From positions 1 to 7,468 of the forward strand of contig QKGW01000082.1 in the NCBI GenBank assembly GCA_003250275.1: 7,468 bases of DNA. The letters are read 5' to 3'. The position numbers were made by a program, and so were the translations under genes. Below the pieces are notes generated by a model that was not told where the DNA came from, made no database searches, and saw nothing but the letters and a program-made list of their open reading frames with translations. Origin of the DNA: Alphaproteobacteria bacterium. GTDB lineage: Bacteria > Pseudomonadota > Alphaproteobacteria > Rhodospirillales > Rhodospirillaceae. This document shows, piece after piece, positions 1-5,414 of the stretch (positions are counted from its first letter, which is position 1; each line of letters begins with the position of its first letter).

Positions 1-621
1 CAAGCCGCCGTAGACCGTCGCGGCAGCCGGAGTGGTCAAGCCGAACGGCTTGGCGAGCAGCGGCGTCAGGATCATCACGGCGATCGACTTCACCACGCCC
101 GCGGCGATCGACAGCGCGATCACCTCGGAGGAGGCGCCGAGCGCCGCGCCGGTCACCGGGCCGACGATGAAGGTTGCGACGCCGCCGCCGATGGTGGTCA
201 TCGAAACCGCGTCGGTGTAGCCGTAGGCGTAGGCGACGATCGCGCCGATGGCGAACGACATGAAGGTCGAGATCACCAGGGCGAGCGTACCCGCGAGACC
301 GGCCTTCTTCAGCTCTTCGAGCTTGATGCCGTACGCGGTGGCGATGATGCAGAAGTCGCGCAGCATCGAGCCGCCCATCAGGCCGATGCCCGAGAAGAAC
401 GCGACGTCGGAAATGCCGTGCTTGCCGCCGGTGGTGATGCCGCCGACGTAGGCCAGAACCAGGCCCGCCACGATCGCGATCGCCGAACCGTGAATGCGGC
501 CCTTGGTGAGATGCTTGGAAGCGGCATACGAAAGCCAGGTAATCACGCCGACGATCACGAACGCGTTGATCAGGCCGTTTTTCGCAACCACCTTCATTAC
601 GATATTAAGGATAACGTCCAT
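1..621 (-). CDS. madM: Malonate transporter subunit MadM (C-terminus cut by window edge)
   Basis: This open frame starts at ATG 621-619 and runs off the left edge, so 207 residues are visible and the C-terminus is missing. As known from M. rubra, MadM is the larger membrane subunit of the MadLM malonate carrier. The visible protein is strongly hydrophobic and glycine-rich. Likely membrane segments lie near residues 17-33, 45-62, 107-133, 142-163 and 166-192. Notable short motifs are GGITTGGKHGISDVAF (residues 60-75), a Gly-rich GIGLMGGSMLRDF stretch (78-90) and TIGGGVATFIVGP (143-155); I recognise the overall pattern as the MadM family. It follows madL by 25 bases and is probably co-translated with it. 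The ribosome site is a weak G-run inside a small hairpin. The assignment rests on sequence character plus its place directly after madL. Confidence 0.9.
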   Translation of the reverse strand, partial: MDVILNIVMKVVAKNGLINAFVIVGVITWLSYAASKHLTKGRIHGSAIAIVAGLVLAYVGGITTGGKHGISDVAFFSGIGLMGGSMLRDFCIIATAYGIKLEELKKAGLAGTLALVISTFMSFAIGAIVAYAYGYTDAVSMTTIGGGVATFIVGPVTGAALGASSEVIALSIAAGVVKSIAVMILTPLLAKPFGLTTPAAATVYGGL

Positions 622-626
622 AATTT

Positions 627-639
627 TGACCCCCGGTCA
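627..639 (-). promoter_or_regulatory. Small hairpin over the madM ribosome-binding region
   Basis: On the minus strand the 25-base madL-madM gap contains TGACC-GGG-GGTCA, a perfect 5-bp stem with a 3-base loop. It holds the only G-rich run (GGGGG) that could serve as the madM Shine-Dalgarno, about 8 bases before its ATG. The madL stop codon (649-647) lies about 8 bases upstream of the stem, so a ribosome finishing madL would cover and melt it. This fits translational coupling of the two carrier subunits, but that role is inferred and a stem this short could be chance. Confidence 0.35.
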
Positions 640-646
640 GAGTGAT

Positions 647-1039
647 TCAGGCTGATTTCTCGGCTTCGTCCGCAACCGGATGGCTGGTGTCGGCCAACGC
701 CGACAACGGACGAATCAACAGGAAGCCTGCAAACACCGCGGCAAGCCCGCCGATGAAGGCGGCAGCGCCGCCGCTCAGCGCCGCAACGACGTTCTGGTTC
801 GCAGCCATCGCGACCACGACCGGGATGTACATCGCATTCCAGAACAGGATGCCGCTCTCGGCGAGTTTGGAGAGCTTGCCCTGGTTCATGAGCTTGCGGG
901 TGACGAGCACCAGGAAGAGCATGGCGAAACCGACGCCGCCGACGTTGGCGGAAATTCCCAGCAAATTCCCAAGCAGGTAACCGAGCGCGTTCCCCACGAT
1001 CGCGCACACACCCATAATGAAAAGTCCGTAGATGACCAT
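647..1039 (-). CDS. madL: Malonate transporter subunit MadL
   Basis: This gene encodes a 130-residue membrane protein, the small subunit of the MadLM malonate carrier that supplies the decarboxylase with substrate. Four hydrophobic segments are visible, near residues 3-27, 34-48, 64-80 and 85-110. A basic loop (TRKLMNQGKLSKLAESG, 47-63) separates the second and third, and the C-terminal tail is short, polar and acidic. The length and pattern match the MadL family. The ATG at 1039-1037 has a GGGAG ribosome site about 8 bases upstream. The gene lies 77 bases after madF, behind a strong hairpin, and 25 bases before madM, so the carrier genes form the distal end of the operon. Other uses, such as another dicarboxylate, are possible but unlikely in this context. 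Confidence 0.9.
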   Translation of the reverse strand: MVIYGLFIMGVCAIVGNALGYLLGNLLGISANVGGVGFAMLFLVLVTRKLMNQGKLSKLAESGILFWNAMYIPVVVAMAANQNVVAALSGGAAAFIGGLAAVFAGFLLIRPLSALADTSHPVADEAEKSA

Positions 1040-1081
1040 TTCTCGAACTCCCTCGAATAGCCACGGCAGGTGGCGTTAATT

Positions 1082-1107
1082 CCCGGGGCGGCCCCTGCCG
1101 CCCCGGG
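1082..1107 (-). terminator. Strong intercistronic hairpin between madF and madL
   Basis: A perfect inverted repeat has an 11-bp stem (1082-1092 paired with 1097-1107, nearly all G and C) and a 4-base loop. It begins 9 bases after the madF stop codon. On the transcribed strand it is followed by AATTAACG rather than a run of T, so it is not a classical intrinsic terminator. It may act as a partial terminator or as a 3'-end stabiliser that gives the upstream catalytic genes more mRNA than the carrier genes. The structure is certain from the sequence; its role is inferred. Confidence 0.6.
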
Positions 1108-1116
1108 TTGCGGCGG

Positions 1117-1326
1117 TTATTCCACCACCATGATCAGGGCGCCGGGCTTCAGACGGGCACCGACCTCGACGCTGACGGAGGTCACGGTGCCGTCGATCGG
1201 CGACGGCATCTGGTTCTTCATCTTCATCGCCTCGAGGACGCACAGAATGTCGCCCTTCTTCACCGCCTGTCCGGGCGCGACCTTGATCGCATCGACGGTG
1301 CTCGGCATTTTGGCCTTGATATCCAT
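1117..1326 (-). CDS. madF: MadF, biotin carrier protein of malonate decarboxylase
   Basis: This is a 69-residue free-standing biotinyl domain that accepts the carboxyl group released from malonyl-ACP and delivers it to the Na+-pumping decarboxylase. The biotin motif EAMKM is present (residues 32-36), with K35 as the predicted biotinylated lysine. Thirty-four residues follow K35, which matches the usual 34-35 spacing to the C-terminus of biotin carriers. The flanking half-repeats are typical of the hammerhead fold: VAPGQAVKKGDILCVLEAMKM and PSPIDGTVTSVSVEVGARLKPGALIMVV. I chose the ATG at 1326-1324 because AAGGAG lies 7 bases upstream and the product starts as a standard domain (MDIKAKMPSTV). 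The frame stays open upstream, but those residues show no domain and would cross the hairpin. The protein lacks the Pro/Ala-rich linker seen in many biotin carriers. Confidence 0.95.
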   Translation of the reverse strand: MDIKAKMPSTVDAIKVAPGQAVKKGDILCVLEAMKMKNQMPSPIDGTVTSVSVEVGARLKPGALIMVVE

Positions 1327-1333
1327 GGGTCTT

Positions 1334-1339
1334 CTCCTT
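1334..1339 (-). promoter_or_regulatory. Ribosome-binding site of madF
   Basis: AAGGAG on the minus strand, 7 bases before ATG 1326-1324. It decides the madF start, since the reading frame remains open for 33 more codons upstream. It sits just downstream of the hairpin's T-run. Confidence 0.8.
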
Positions 1340-1343
1340 GTGT

Positions 1344-1375
1344 AAAAGTGCCGGGCTCGAAGGCATCCCCGGCAC
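1344..1375 (-). terminator. Terminator-like hairpin between madK and madF
   Basis: In the 73-base madK-madF gap the minus strand reads GTGCCGGG, a 12-base loop, CCCGGCAC, then TTTT. This is a perfect 8-bp stem (1368-1375 with 1348-1355) followed by a short U-tract (1347-1344), the layout of a weak intrinsic terminator or attenuator. Its 5' arm overlaps an alternative 5-bp stem (CCCCG with CGGGG, 1367-1371 with 1375-1379), so the two folds exclude each other. The loop is long and the U-tract short, so partial termination or an RNA-processing role is more likely than a full stop, given that the next three genes belong to the same pathway. Confidence 0.5.
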
Positions 1376-1399
1376 GGGGTGGAACGAAACGCCGCGTGC

Positions 1400-2074
1400 C
1401 TAGAGCGCGGCCAGAACCTCCGCACGCGCCGCGAGGCGCACGTCGGAAACGTGTTTGACGACCAGACTGGACGACGGCGAAACCAGCTCCGCGAGCTTGA
1501 CGCCGCCGCCGTCGGCGAGCGTCACTTCCGCATCGACCCGTACCCCCGCCGCGCGCGCGCGCGCCTCGGCGGCGGCGGCGAAAGCGGCGAGCGCTTCGGC
1601 GTCGCCGCCCGCGACGATCACGTCGAGGTCGGAACGTGCGCTGGTGTAGGGCAGGCCGGTGACGATTTCCAAAGCCGCCGAGCCGATCACGCCGAAGCGC
1701 AGGCCGCGGGCGGCGGCGCAGGCGGCGAGCCCGCGCAGGAGTTCCCCGAGCGGCCCGGCGAGCGCATCGGCGCGGCGGGCGACCTCGAAGGGATCGGTGA
1801 ACCCGGCAATCTCGCTCTCGGCGACGGCGATCGCGCTCTTCACCCGGGTTTCGCCCTCGCGGAACGGGAAGGCGAGCCCGAGCTGCACCTCGCCCGGCGC
1901 GAGCGGCAGCGTCGGCCGCGCGACGATCCCCGGCAGCGGGCTCGCGGCGAGGCACGCGCGCACCCGCGCGGCGCACCCGGCGTAGGGCGGCAGCAGCCCG
2001 GCGACGGCGCGGTCGGCGAGCGCCGCGCGGTCGAGGCGGGAGAGATCGGCGAGGAGATGGCGGGCCAGGGTCAT
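1400..2074 (-). CDS. madK: MadK, phosphoribosyl-dephospho-CoA transferase (holo-ACP synthase, MdcG type)
   Basis: The 224-residue product should attach 2'-(5''-triphosphoribosyl)-3'-dephospho-CoA, made by MadG/MdcB, to the serine of the apo carrier protein MadE. It carries the nucleotidyltransferase signature of MdcG: GSAALEIVTGLPY (131-143) followed by SDLDVIV (148-154). D149 and D151 are the likely metal ligands, and VDAEV (180-184) may supply the third acidic residue. Other family-like pieces are GGVKLAEL (190-197) and SLVVKH (203-208). The length is near that of MdcG proteins. The ATG at 2074 lies 4 bases after the madH stop. Its GGAGGT ribosome site (2086-2081) overlaps that stop codon, which suggests coupled translation. 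The sequence is very Ala/Arg-rich, and the long GC alternation near 1550-1564 is part of its code. Confidence 0.88.
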   Translation of the reverse strand: MTLARHLLADLSRLDRAALADRAVAGLLPPYAGCAARVRACLAASPLPGIVARPTLPLAPGEVQLGLAFPFREGETRVKSAIAVAESEIAGFTDPFEVARRADALAGPLGELLRGLAACAAARGLRFGVIGSAALEIVTGLPYTSARSDLDVIVAGGDAEALAAFAAAAEARARAAGVRVDAEVTLADGGGVKLAELVSPSSSLVVKHVSDVRLAARAEVLAAL

Positions 2075-2078
2075 CGCG

Positions 2079-3176
2079 CTACCTCCGCTTGGTCCAGACC
2101 GGATCGGTCTTGGCGGTGGCGGCGAGATCGACCTGGGCCTGGACGATGTCGTCGAACATTTTCGTCGCCACCGGGCCGATGAAACGGGGTGCGTCGTCGG
2201 TGACCGCTCCGCCGACGACCCCTGGAACCAGCATCAGCTCGGTGGCGGGAGCGTGGGTGCGAAGGCTGGGGGAAACCTTCACCACCCGCCCCTTGATCCT
2301 GAGGATGGTGCGCGCGGCCCGGTCCACCGTTTCGGCGGCGGCGAGCGGCGTGGCGAGCACCACCACTTCGTATTCGGGATGGGTCCGCCGGCGGCGATAG
2401 GTGAGAATCTTGCCGGCGGGATTGCAGACGTGGCCGCTCTCGGCGACCGGGAAGCTGTCGGCCATCGGCAGACCGCCGACGACGAGTTCGCCGTAGCCGT
2501 CGCCCGCGGGCGAGGCGACGAGCGCGATGTCGTCGCGCAGCGGCACGCCGTCGAGGGTCAGCCAGCCGAATTCCTGACAGCCGTATAGATCGTGCACGTG
2601 GCAGCCGAGGCTTTCGGCCTCTTCGAGAAGCTCGAGATCGAGCGGCGTGCCCGCGGTGAGAATGACGCAGCCGCGCGGCAGTTCGCCCGCGAAGCCGAGG
2701 CGCTTGGCCTCGGCGAGCGACGCGCGGATGAACGAGCTTTCGCCGAGAATGACGTCGGGCTTGTCGCGGCACACCCGCGCGATGAACGCGTCGCGGCTGG
2801 AGCGCGAAAGGAAGTTCCAGGTGATCCCGGAACGCTCGAGCGCGGTCTTGGAGAAGACGTTGACGAGCGGCGCGTAGGTCACCAGCATGTGCCGCCCGGC
2901 GGCGATCCCCAAGGCCTGGAACAGCCGCCGAGCGACGTCACAGCGACCTTCGATTTCGCTGTGAACCACGCCGACGATGTTCTGGAACGCCGAGGAACCG
3001 GTGGTGAACGTCAGGTACGCAAGATTGAACGGAGTGTGCACCTCCTCGATCACATGCGCAGCCGTCGGCCCCGCGATCCCCTTGTCGGCGAGCGTACGGC
3101 GCGGCATTTCGGCCAGCGACGGCGCCGTCGACAGGGTCTCGGCCAATTCCTCGAAACGTTCCAGATCGTCGGACAT
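2079..3176 (-). CDS. madH: MadH, ATP-dependent acetate:[ACP] ligase
   Basis: This 365-residue enzyme should acetylate the thiol of the MadE prosthetic group using acetate and ATP, which activates malonate decarboxylase. It looks like a member of the adenylate-forming superfamily related to LuxE and phenylacetate-CoA ligase. FTTGSSAFQN (57-66) resembles the Ser/Thr/Gly-rich phosphate loop. DLYGCQEFGW (196-205) matches the YGxxE acid-substrate/adenine motif, and RIKGRVVKVSPS (293-304) resembles the hinge and early C-terminal region. At 365 residues it is shorter than typical PaaK enzymes (about 430), so the C-terminal lid is reduced, as in LuxE-like proteins. The ATG at 3176 has GGGAGAG upstream and lies 15 bases after madD; the stop is 4 bases before madK. 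The specific substrate is inferred from the operon and from the role of M. rubra MadH. Confidence 0.88.
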   Translation of the reverse strand: MSDDLERFEELAETLSTAPSLAEMPRRTLADKGIAGPTAAHVIEEVHTPFNLAYLTFTTGSSAFQNIVGVVHSEIEGRCDVARRLFQALGIAAGRHMLVTYAPLVNVFSKTALERSGITWNFLSRSSRDAFIARVCRDKPDVILGESSFIRASLAEAKRLGFAGELPRGCVILTAGTPLDLELLEEAESLGCHVHDLYGCQEFGWLTLDGVPLRDDIALVASPAGDGYGELVVGGLPMADSFPVAESGHVCNPAGKILTYRRRRTHPEYEVVVLATPLAAAETVDRAARTILRIKGRVVKVSPSLRTHAPATELMLVPGVVGGAVTDDAPRFIGPVATKMFDDIVQAQVDLAATAKTDPVWTKRR

Positions 3177-3191
3177 GGATGTCTCTCCCGT

Positions 3192-4094
3192 TTAGGCCGC
3201 GCCTTCGAGCGCGGCACCCGGGAGGTACTTGCCGGAGACCGCCGCGAACTCGTCGGCGACCAGCTTCAAGACCTCGGGACGGACGACGCGGCCGCCGCGT
3301 TCTGCACCGAGGGCACCACGGCCCCACGGACCGAGAGTGTCCTCCTTGCCCGCGAGCTTGGCGGCGCGCACTTCGCCGACGTGGCGGATGATCGTCGCGC
3401 GCATGTCGTCGATGTTGGTGACGATCTCCTCGACGCCGCCGAGGCGGGAGAAGAAGCGCGGCCCGGCGGCGAACACCGGGTTGCTCTCGGCGAGCTTCTC
3501 GAGCGTCTCCATGTCCTTCTTCACGATGCGCGAGATCGAAGTGAGCGGCATCACGTGGATCATCGTGCCGAAGTCGGAGTCGAGCGAGAGGATCTGGTCC
3601 GCCTGCAGGCCGTGGCAGAGGAACGCGCCCGAGATCGCGCGGCCGATCACCATCGCGACGATCGGGTGGCCGGTGTAGCGGGCCTCGGCGAGGGCGAGCT
3701 GATACGCGCCGGTCGCCTTGTTCATGCCGAAGATCTCCTCGACCTTACCCGGACCGTTGCCGGGGGTGTCGACGATCAGCACGATCGCGCGCTTGTTCTC
3801 CTTCGGCGCGTCGGCGTCGGCGGCGATGGTGGCGTAGACCGCCTGGGCCATCTTGTAGCCCTCTTCCATGCCGATCACGCCGGCGTAGACCACCGGGAAC
3901 TTCTCGTTGAAGGCGTCGGCGTCGTTGGCGATCACCGTCACCGGTTTGCCGTCGAGCTTGGCGGTGCCGACCACCGCGCCCGGACCGAAGTCCGGATCGG
4001 CGAAGGTTTTGGCGCCGACGCTGCCCTCGGCGAAGCTATCGGGGTCGCAGATCAGCTCGATCGCCGTGCGGCCCTGTCCGATCAAAGATTCCAT
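3192..4094 (-). CDS. madD: MadD, carboxyltransferase gamma subunit
   Basis: The 300-residue protein is one half of the carboxyltransferase that takes the carboxyl group from malonyl-ACP. In the Mad system the acceptor is biotin on MadF; in the related Mdc enzymes (MdcE) CO2 is released. It has the crotonase-like fold of acyl-CoA carboxyltransferase subunits. Visible conserved pieces are VYAGVIGMEEGYKMAQAVY (69-87), IVDTPGNGPGK (107-117), the oxyanion-type loop GRAISGAFLCHGLQAD (151-166), and FFSRLGGVEEIV. The ATG at 4094 is preceded by a consensus AAGGAGG 5 bases away (4106-4100). The gene begins 16 bases after madC and ends 15 bases before madH. It pairs with MadC; neither is expected to work alone. 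Confidence 0.94.
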   Translation of the reverse strand: MESLIGQGRTAIELICDPDSFAEGSVGAKTFADPDFGPGAVVGTAKLDGKPVTVIANDADAFNEKFPVVYAGVIGMEEGYKMAQAVYATIAADADAPKENKRAIVLIVDTPGNGPGKVEEIFGMNKATGAYQLALAEARYTGHPIVAMVIGRAISGAFLCHGLQADQILSLDSDFGTMIHVMPLTSISRIVKKDMETLEKLAESNPVFAAGPRFFSRLGGVEEIVTNIDDMRATIIRHVGEVRAAKLAGKEDTLGPWGRGALGAERGGRVVRPEVLKLVADEFAAVSGKYLPGAALEGAA

Positions 4095-4110
4095 GGTTTC
4101 CTCCTTCGGC

Positions 4111-5067
4111 TCAGAGCGCGAGGCGCTTGACGGTTTCGCGGAACTGCGGCACCGGCGCCATGGCGAGGCTCACCGGGTCCGGGTTGCCCGCGTGCACCCA
4201 CACGTCGCGGGCGTCCTTGGGCTGCAATTCGGCGGCGAGCGCAACGCCTTCGAGCTGCTTCTCCACCAGCTTCTCGGAGCCGATGCGCCGCAGCGCCTCG
4301 AACTCGGAGCGCGGCAGCTTGGCGAGCTCGGAGAGCTGCGCGCGGAAGCCCGCGACGGTGTCCTCGACGAGGAAGTTGCAGTCGCCCATCACGTACTTGT
4401 GACGGCCGCCGGTGGTGCGATAGACGAGGGCGCGGTCGGCGCTGTCGAACTCGTCCTTACCCATCTCCTGCTCGATCACCTCGGGACCGGTGAGGCCGAG
4501 GCGGCCGAACTCGCTCATCACCACCACGTCGGTGGCGGCGGCGACGAAGCCCATGCCGCCGAAGCAGCCGACCTTCGAGCCGATCAGGCTGATCACCGGC
4601 ACCTTGCCGCGGGCGCGCTGGAACTGGTCCATCACCTCGGCGTGGGCGAGCAGGCCGGCGTTCGCCTCGTGCAGGCGCACGCCGCCGGTCTCGAAGGAGA
4701 TCGCGACGATCGGCTTCTCCTCGTCGGCCGCGTTCGGGAAGTCCTTGGCGATGCGGTCGGCGAAGTCGATGGCGGCCTTGATCGTGCCGACCATCTTCGC
4801 GCCGCCCACCTCACCCACGGCGCCGCCGATGAAGCGGCCTTCCTGGGAGATCACGAACACCGGGGTCTTGCCGATGCGGCCGACGCCGGTGACGATGCCG
4901 TCGTCGAACTCCACCGCCTCGCCGAGCACTTCGAGGTGGGGGCTGGTGCGCCGGTCGAACGGCCCGGCGAACTCGGTGAAGGTGCCTTCGTCGACCAGGC
5001 CGACGGCCCGTTCGCGGGCGTTGGATTCGAGGAAGCTCCGGCTGAGGAGCGTGCTCCACTTGGACAT
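4111..5067 (-). CDS. madC: MadC, carboxyltransferase beta subunit
   Basis: The 318-residue partner of MadD completes the carboxyltransferase. It is a crotonase-fold protein of the MdcD type. Recognisable stretches are SQEGRFIGGAVGEVGGAKM (74-92), SFETGGVRLHEANAGLLAHA (124-143), GSKVGCFGGMGFVAAATDVV (163-182), and the downstream SEFGRLGLTGPEVIEQEMG. The C-terminal part, from about residue 240, is helical and less conserved. Two in-frame ATGs compete. The first (5082-5080) overlaps the madE stop as TGATG. The second (5067-5065) has AAAGGA about 6 bases upstream and gives the family-like N-terminus MSKWSTLLSRSF, so I use it. If the first ATG were used, five residues (MKGTL) would be added. Confidence 0.94.
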   Translation of the reverse strand: MSKWSTLLSRSFLESNARERAVGLVDEGTFTEFAGPFDRRTSPHLEVLGEAVEFDDGIVTGVGRIGKTPVFVISQEGRFIGGAVGEVGGAKMVGTIKAAIDFADRIAKDFPNAADEEKPIVAISFETGGVRLHEANAGLLAHAEVMDQFQRARGKVPVISLIGSKVGCFGGMGFVAAATDVVVMSEFGRLGLTGPEVIEQEMGKDEFDSADRALVYRTTGGRHKYVMGDCNFLVEDTVAGFRAQLSELAKLPRSEFEALRRIGSEKLVEKQLEGVALAAELQPKDARDVWVHAGNPDPVSLAMAPVPQFRETVKRLAL

Positions 5068-5073
5068 GAGAGT

Positions 5074-5079
5074 TCCTTT
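5074..5079 (-). promoter_or_regulatory. Ribosome-binding site of madC
   Basis: AAAGGA on the minus strand, 6 bases before ATG 5067-5065. It lies between two in-frame ATGs and favours the inner one as the start of madC. It falls right after the madE stop codon, which suits reinitiation by the same ribosome. Confidence 0.65.
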
Positions 5080-5081
5080 CA

Positions 5082-5396
5082 TCAGGCGGCGGCTTCGGCG
5101 AGGGCCTGGCGCAGGCGCAGGGTCACCACCGCCGGGGTCGCGTTGTTGTCGTTGATCTCGATCGAGACGTCGCGGAGCTTGGCGGAGCCGACGAAGGCTT
5201 CGAGGACGCGCTGCCAGAGCGCGTCGAAGCCGGTCACCGGCGTGACCACCTTCACCTTGACCGCACCGCCGGAGGCGAGCGGCGACATCAGAACTTCGAG
5301 ATCGCCCGATCCGACCACACCGAAATGCACGGGTTTCGCAACCGCGACTGCCGCATCCGGCGTCTTGACTTCGAATTCCAGGGTATTGAGAGCCAT
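5082..5396 (-). CDS. madE: MadE, malonate decarboxylase acyl carrier protein (delta subunit)
   Basis: This 104-residue protein carries the phosphoribosyl-dephospho-CoA arm whose thiol holds acetyl or malonyl during the cycle. It is of the MdcC type and unrelated to ordinary fatty-acid ACPs. The motif GVVGSGDLEVLM (26-37) contains S30, the expected attachment serine. The C-terminal INDNNATPAVVTLRLRQAL (79-97) is also typical of the family. The length agrees with MdcC proteins (about 100 residues). The ATG at 5396 has GAGGAG about 10 bases upstream and lies 18 bases after madA. The stop codon overlaps an ATG in frame with madC (TGATG). MadK should load the prosthetic group, MadH acetylates it, and MadA and MadCD use it. 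Confidence 0.95.
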   Translation of the reverse strand: MALNTLEFEVKTPDAAVAVAKPVHFGVVGSGDLEVLMSPLASGGAVKVKVVTPVTGFDALWQRVLEAFVGSAKLRDVSIEINDNNATPAVVTLRLRQALAEAAA

Positions 5397-5414
5397 TTGC
5401 TTTCGTCTCCTCGC

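Noticed and set aside
1327..1425. An N-terminal extension of MadF up to 33 residues
   Set aside because: The extension crosses the hairpin and the madK end and encodes no domain. A good ribosome site points to the ATG at 1326.
1550..1564. A 15-base alternating CG tract inside madK, considered as a phase-variation or Z-DNA site
   Set aside because: It encodes Ala/Arg residues that fit the surrounding helix, and such tracts arise readily in GC-rich Ala/Arg coding sequence. The dinucleotide run is short and nothing else points to switching.
1260..1976. A 238-codon open frame on the minus strand overlapping madK and madF
   Set aside because: It is out of frame with both genes and extremely Arg-rich. 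madK and madF carry clear family motifs in their own frames.
2592..4130. A 512-codon open frame on the plus strand opposite madH and madD
   Set aside because: It spans two recognised genes in antisense, has no domain, and shows the same compositional shadow pattern.
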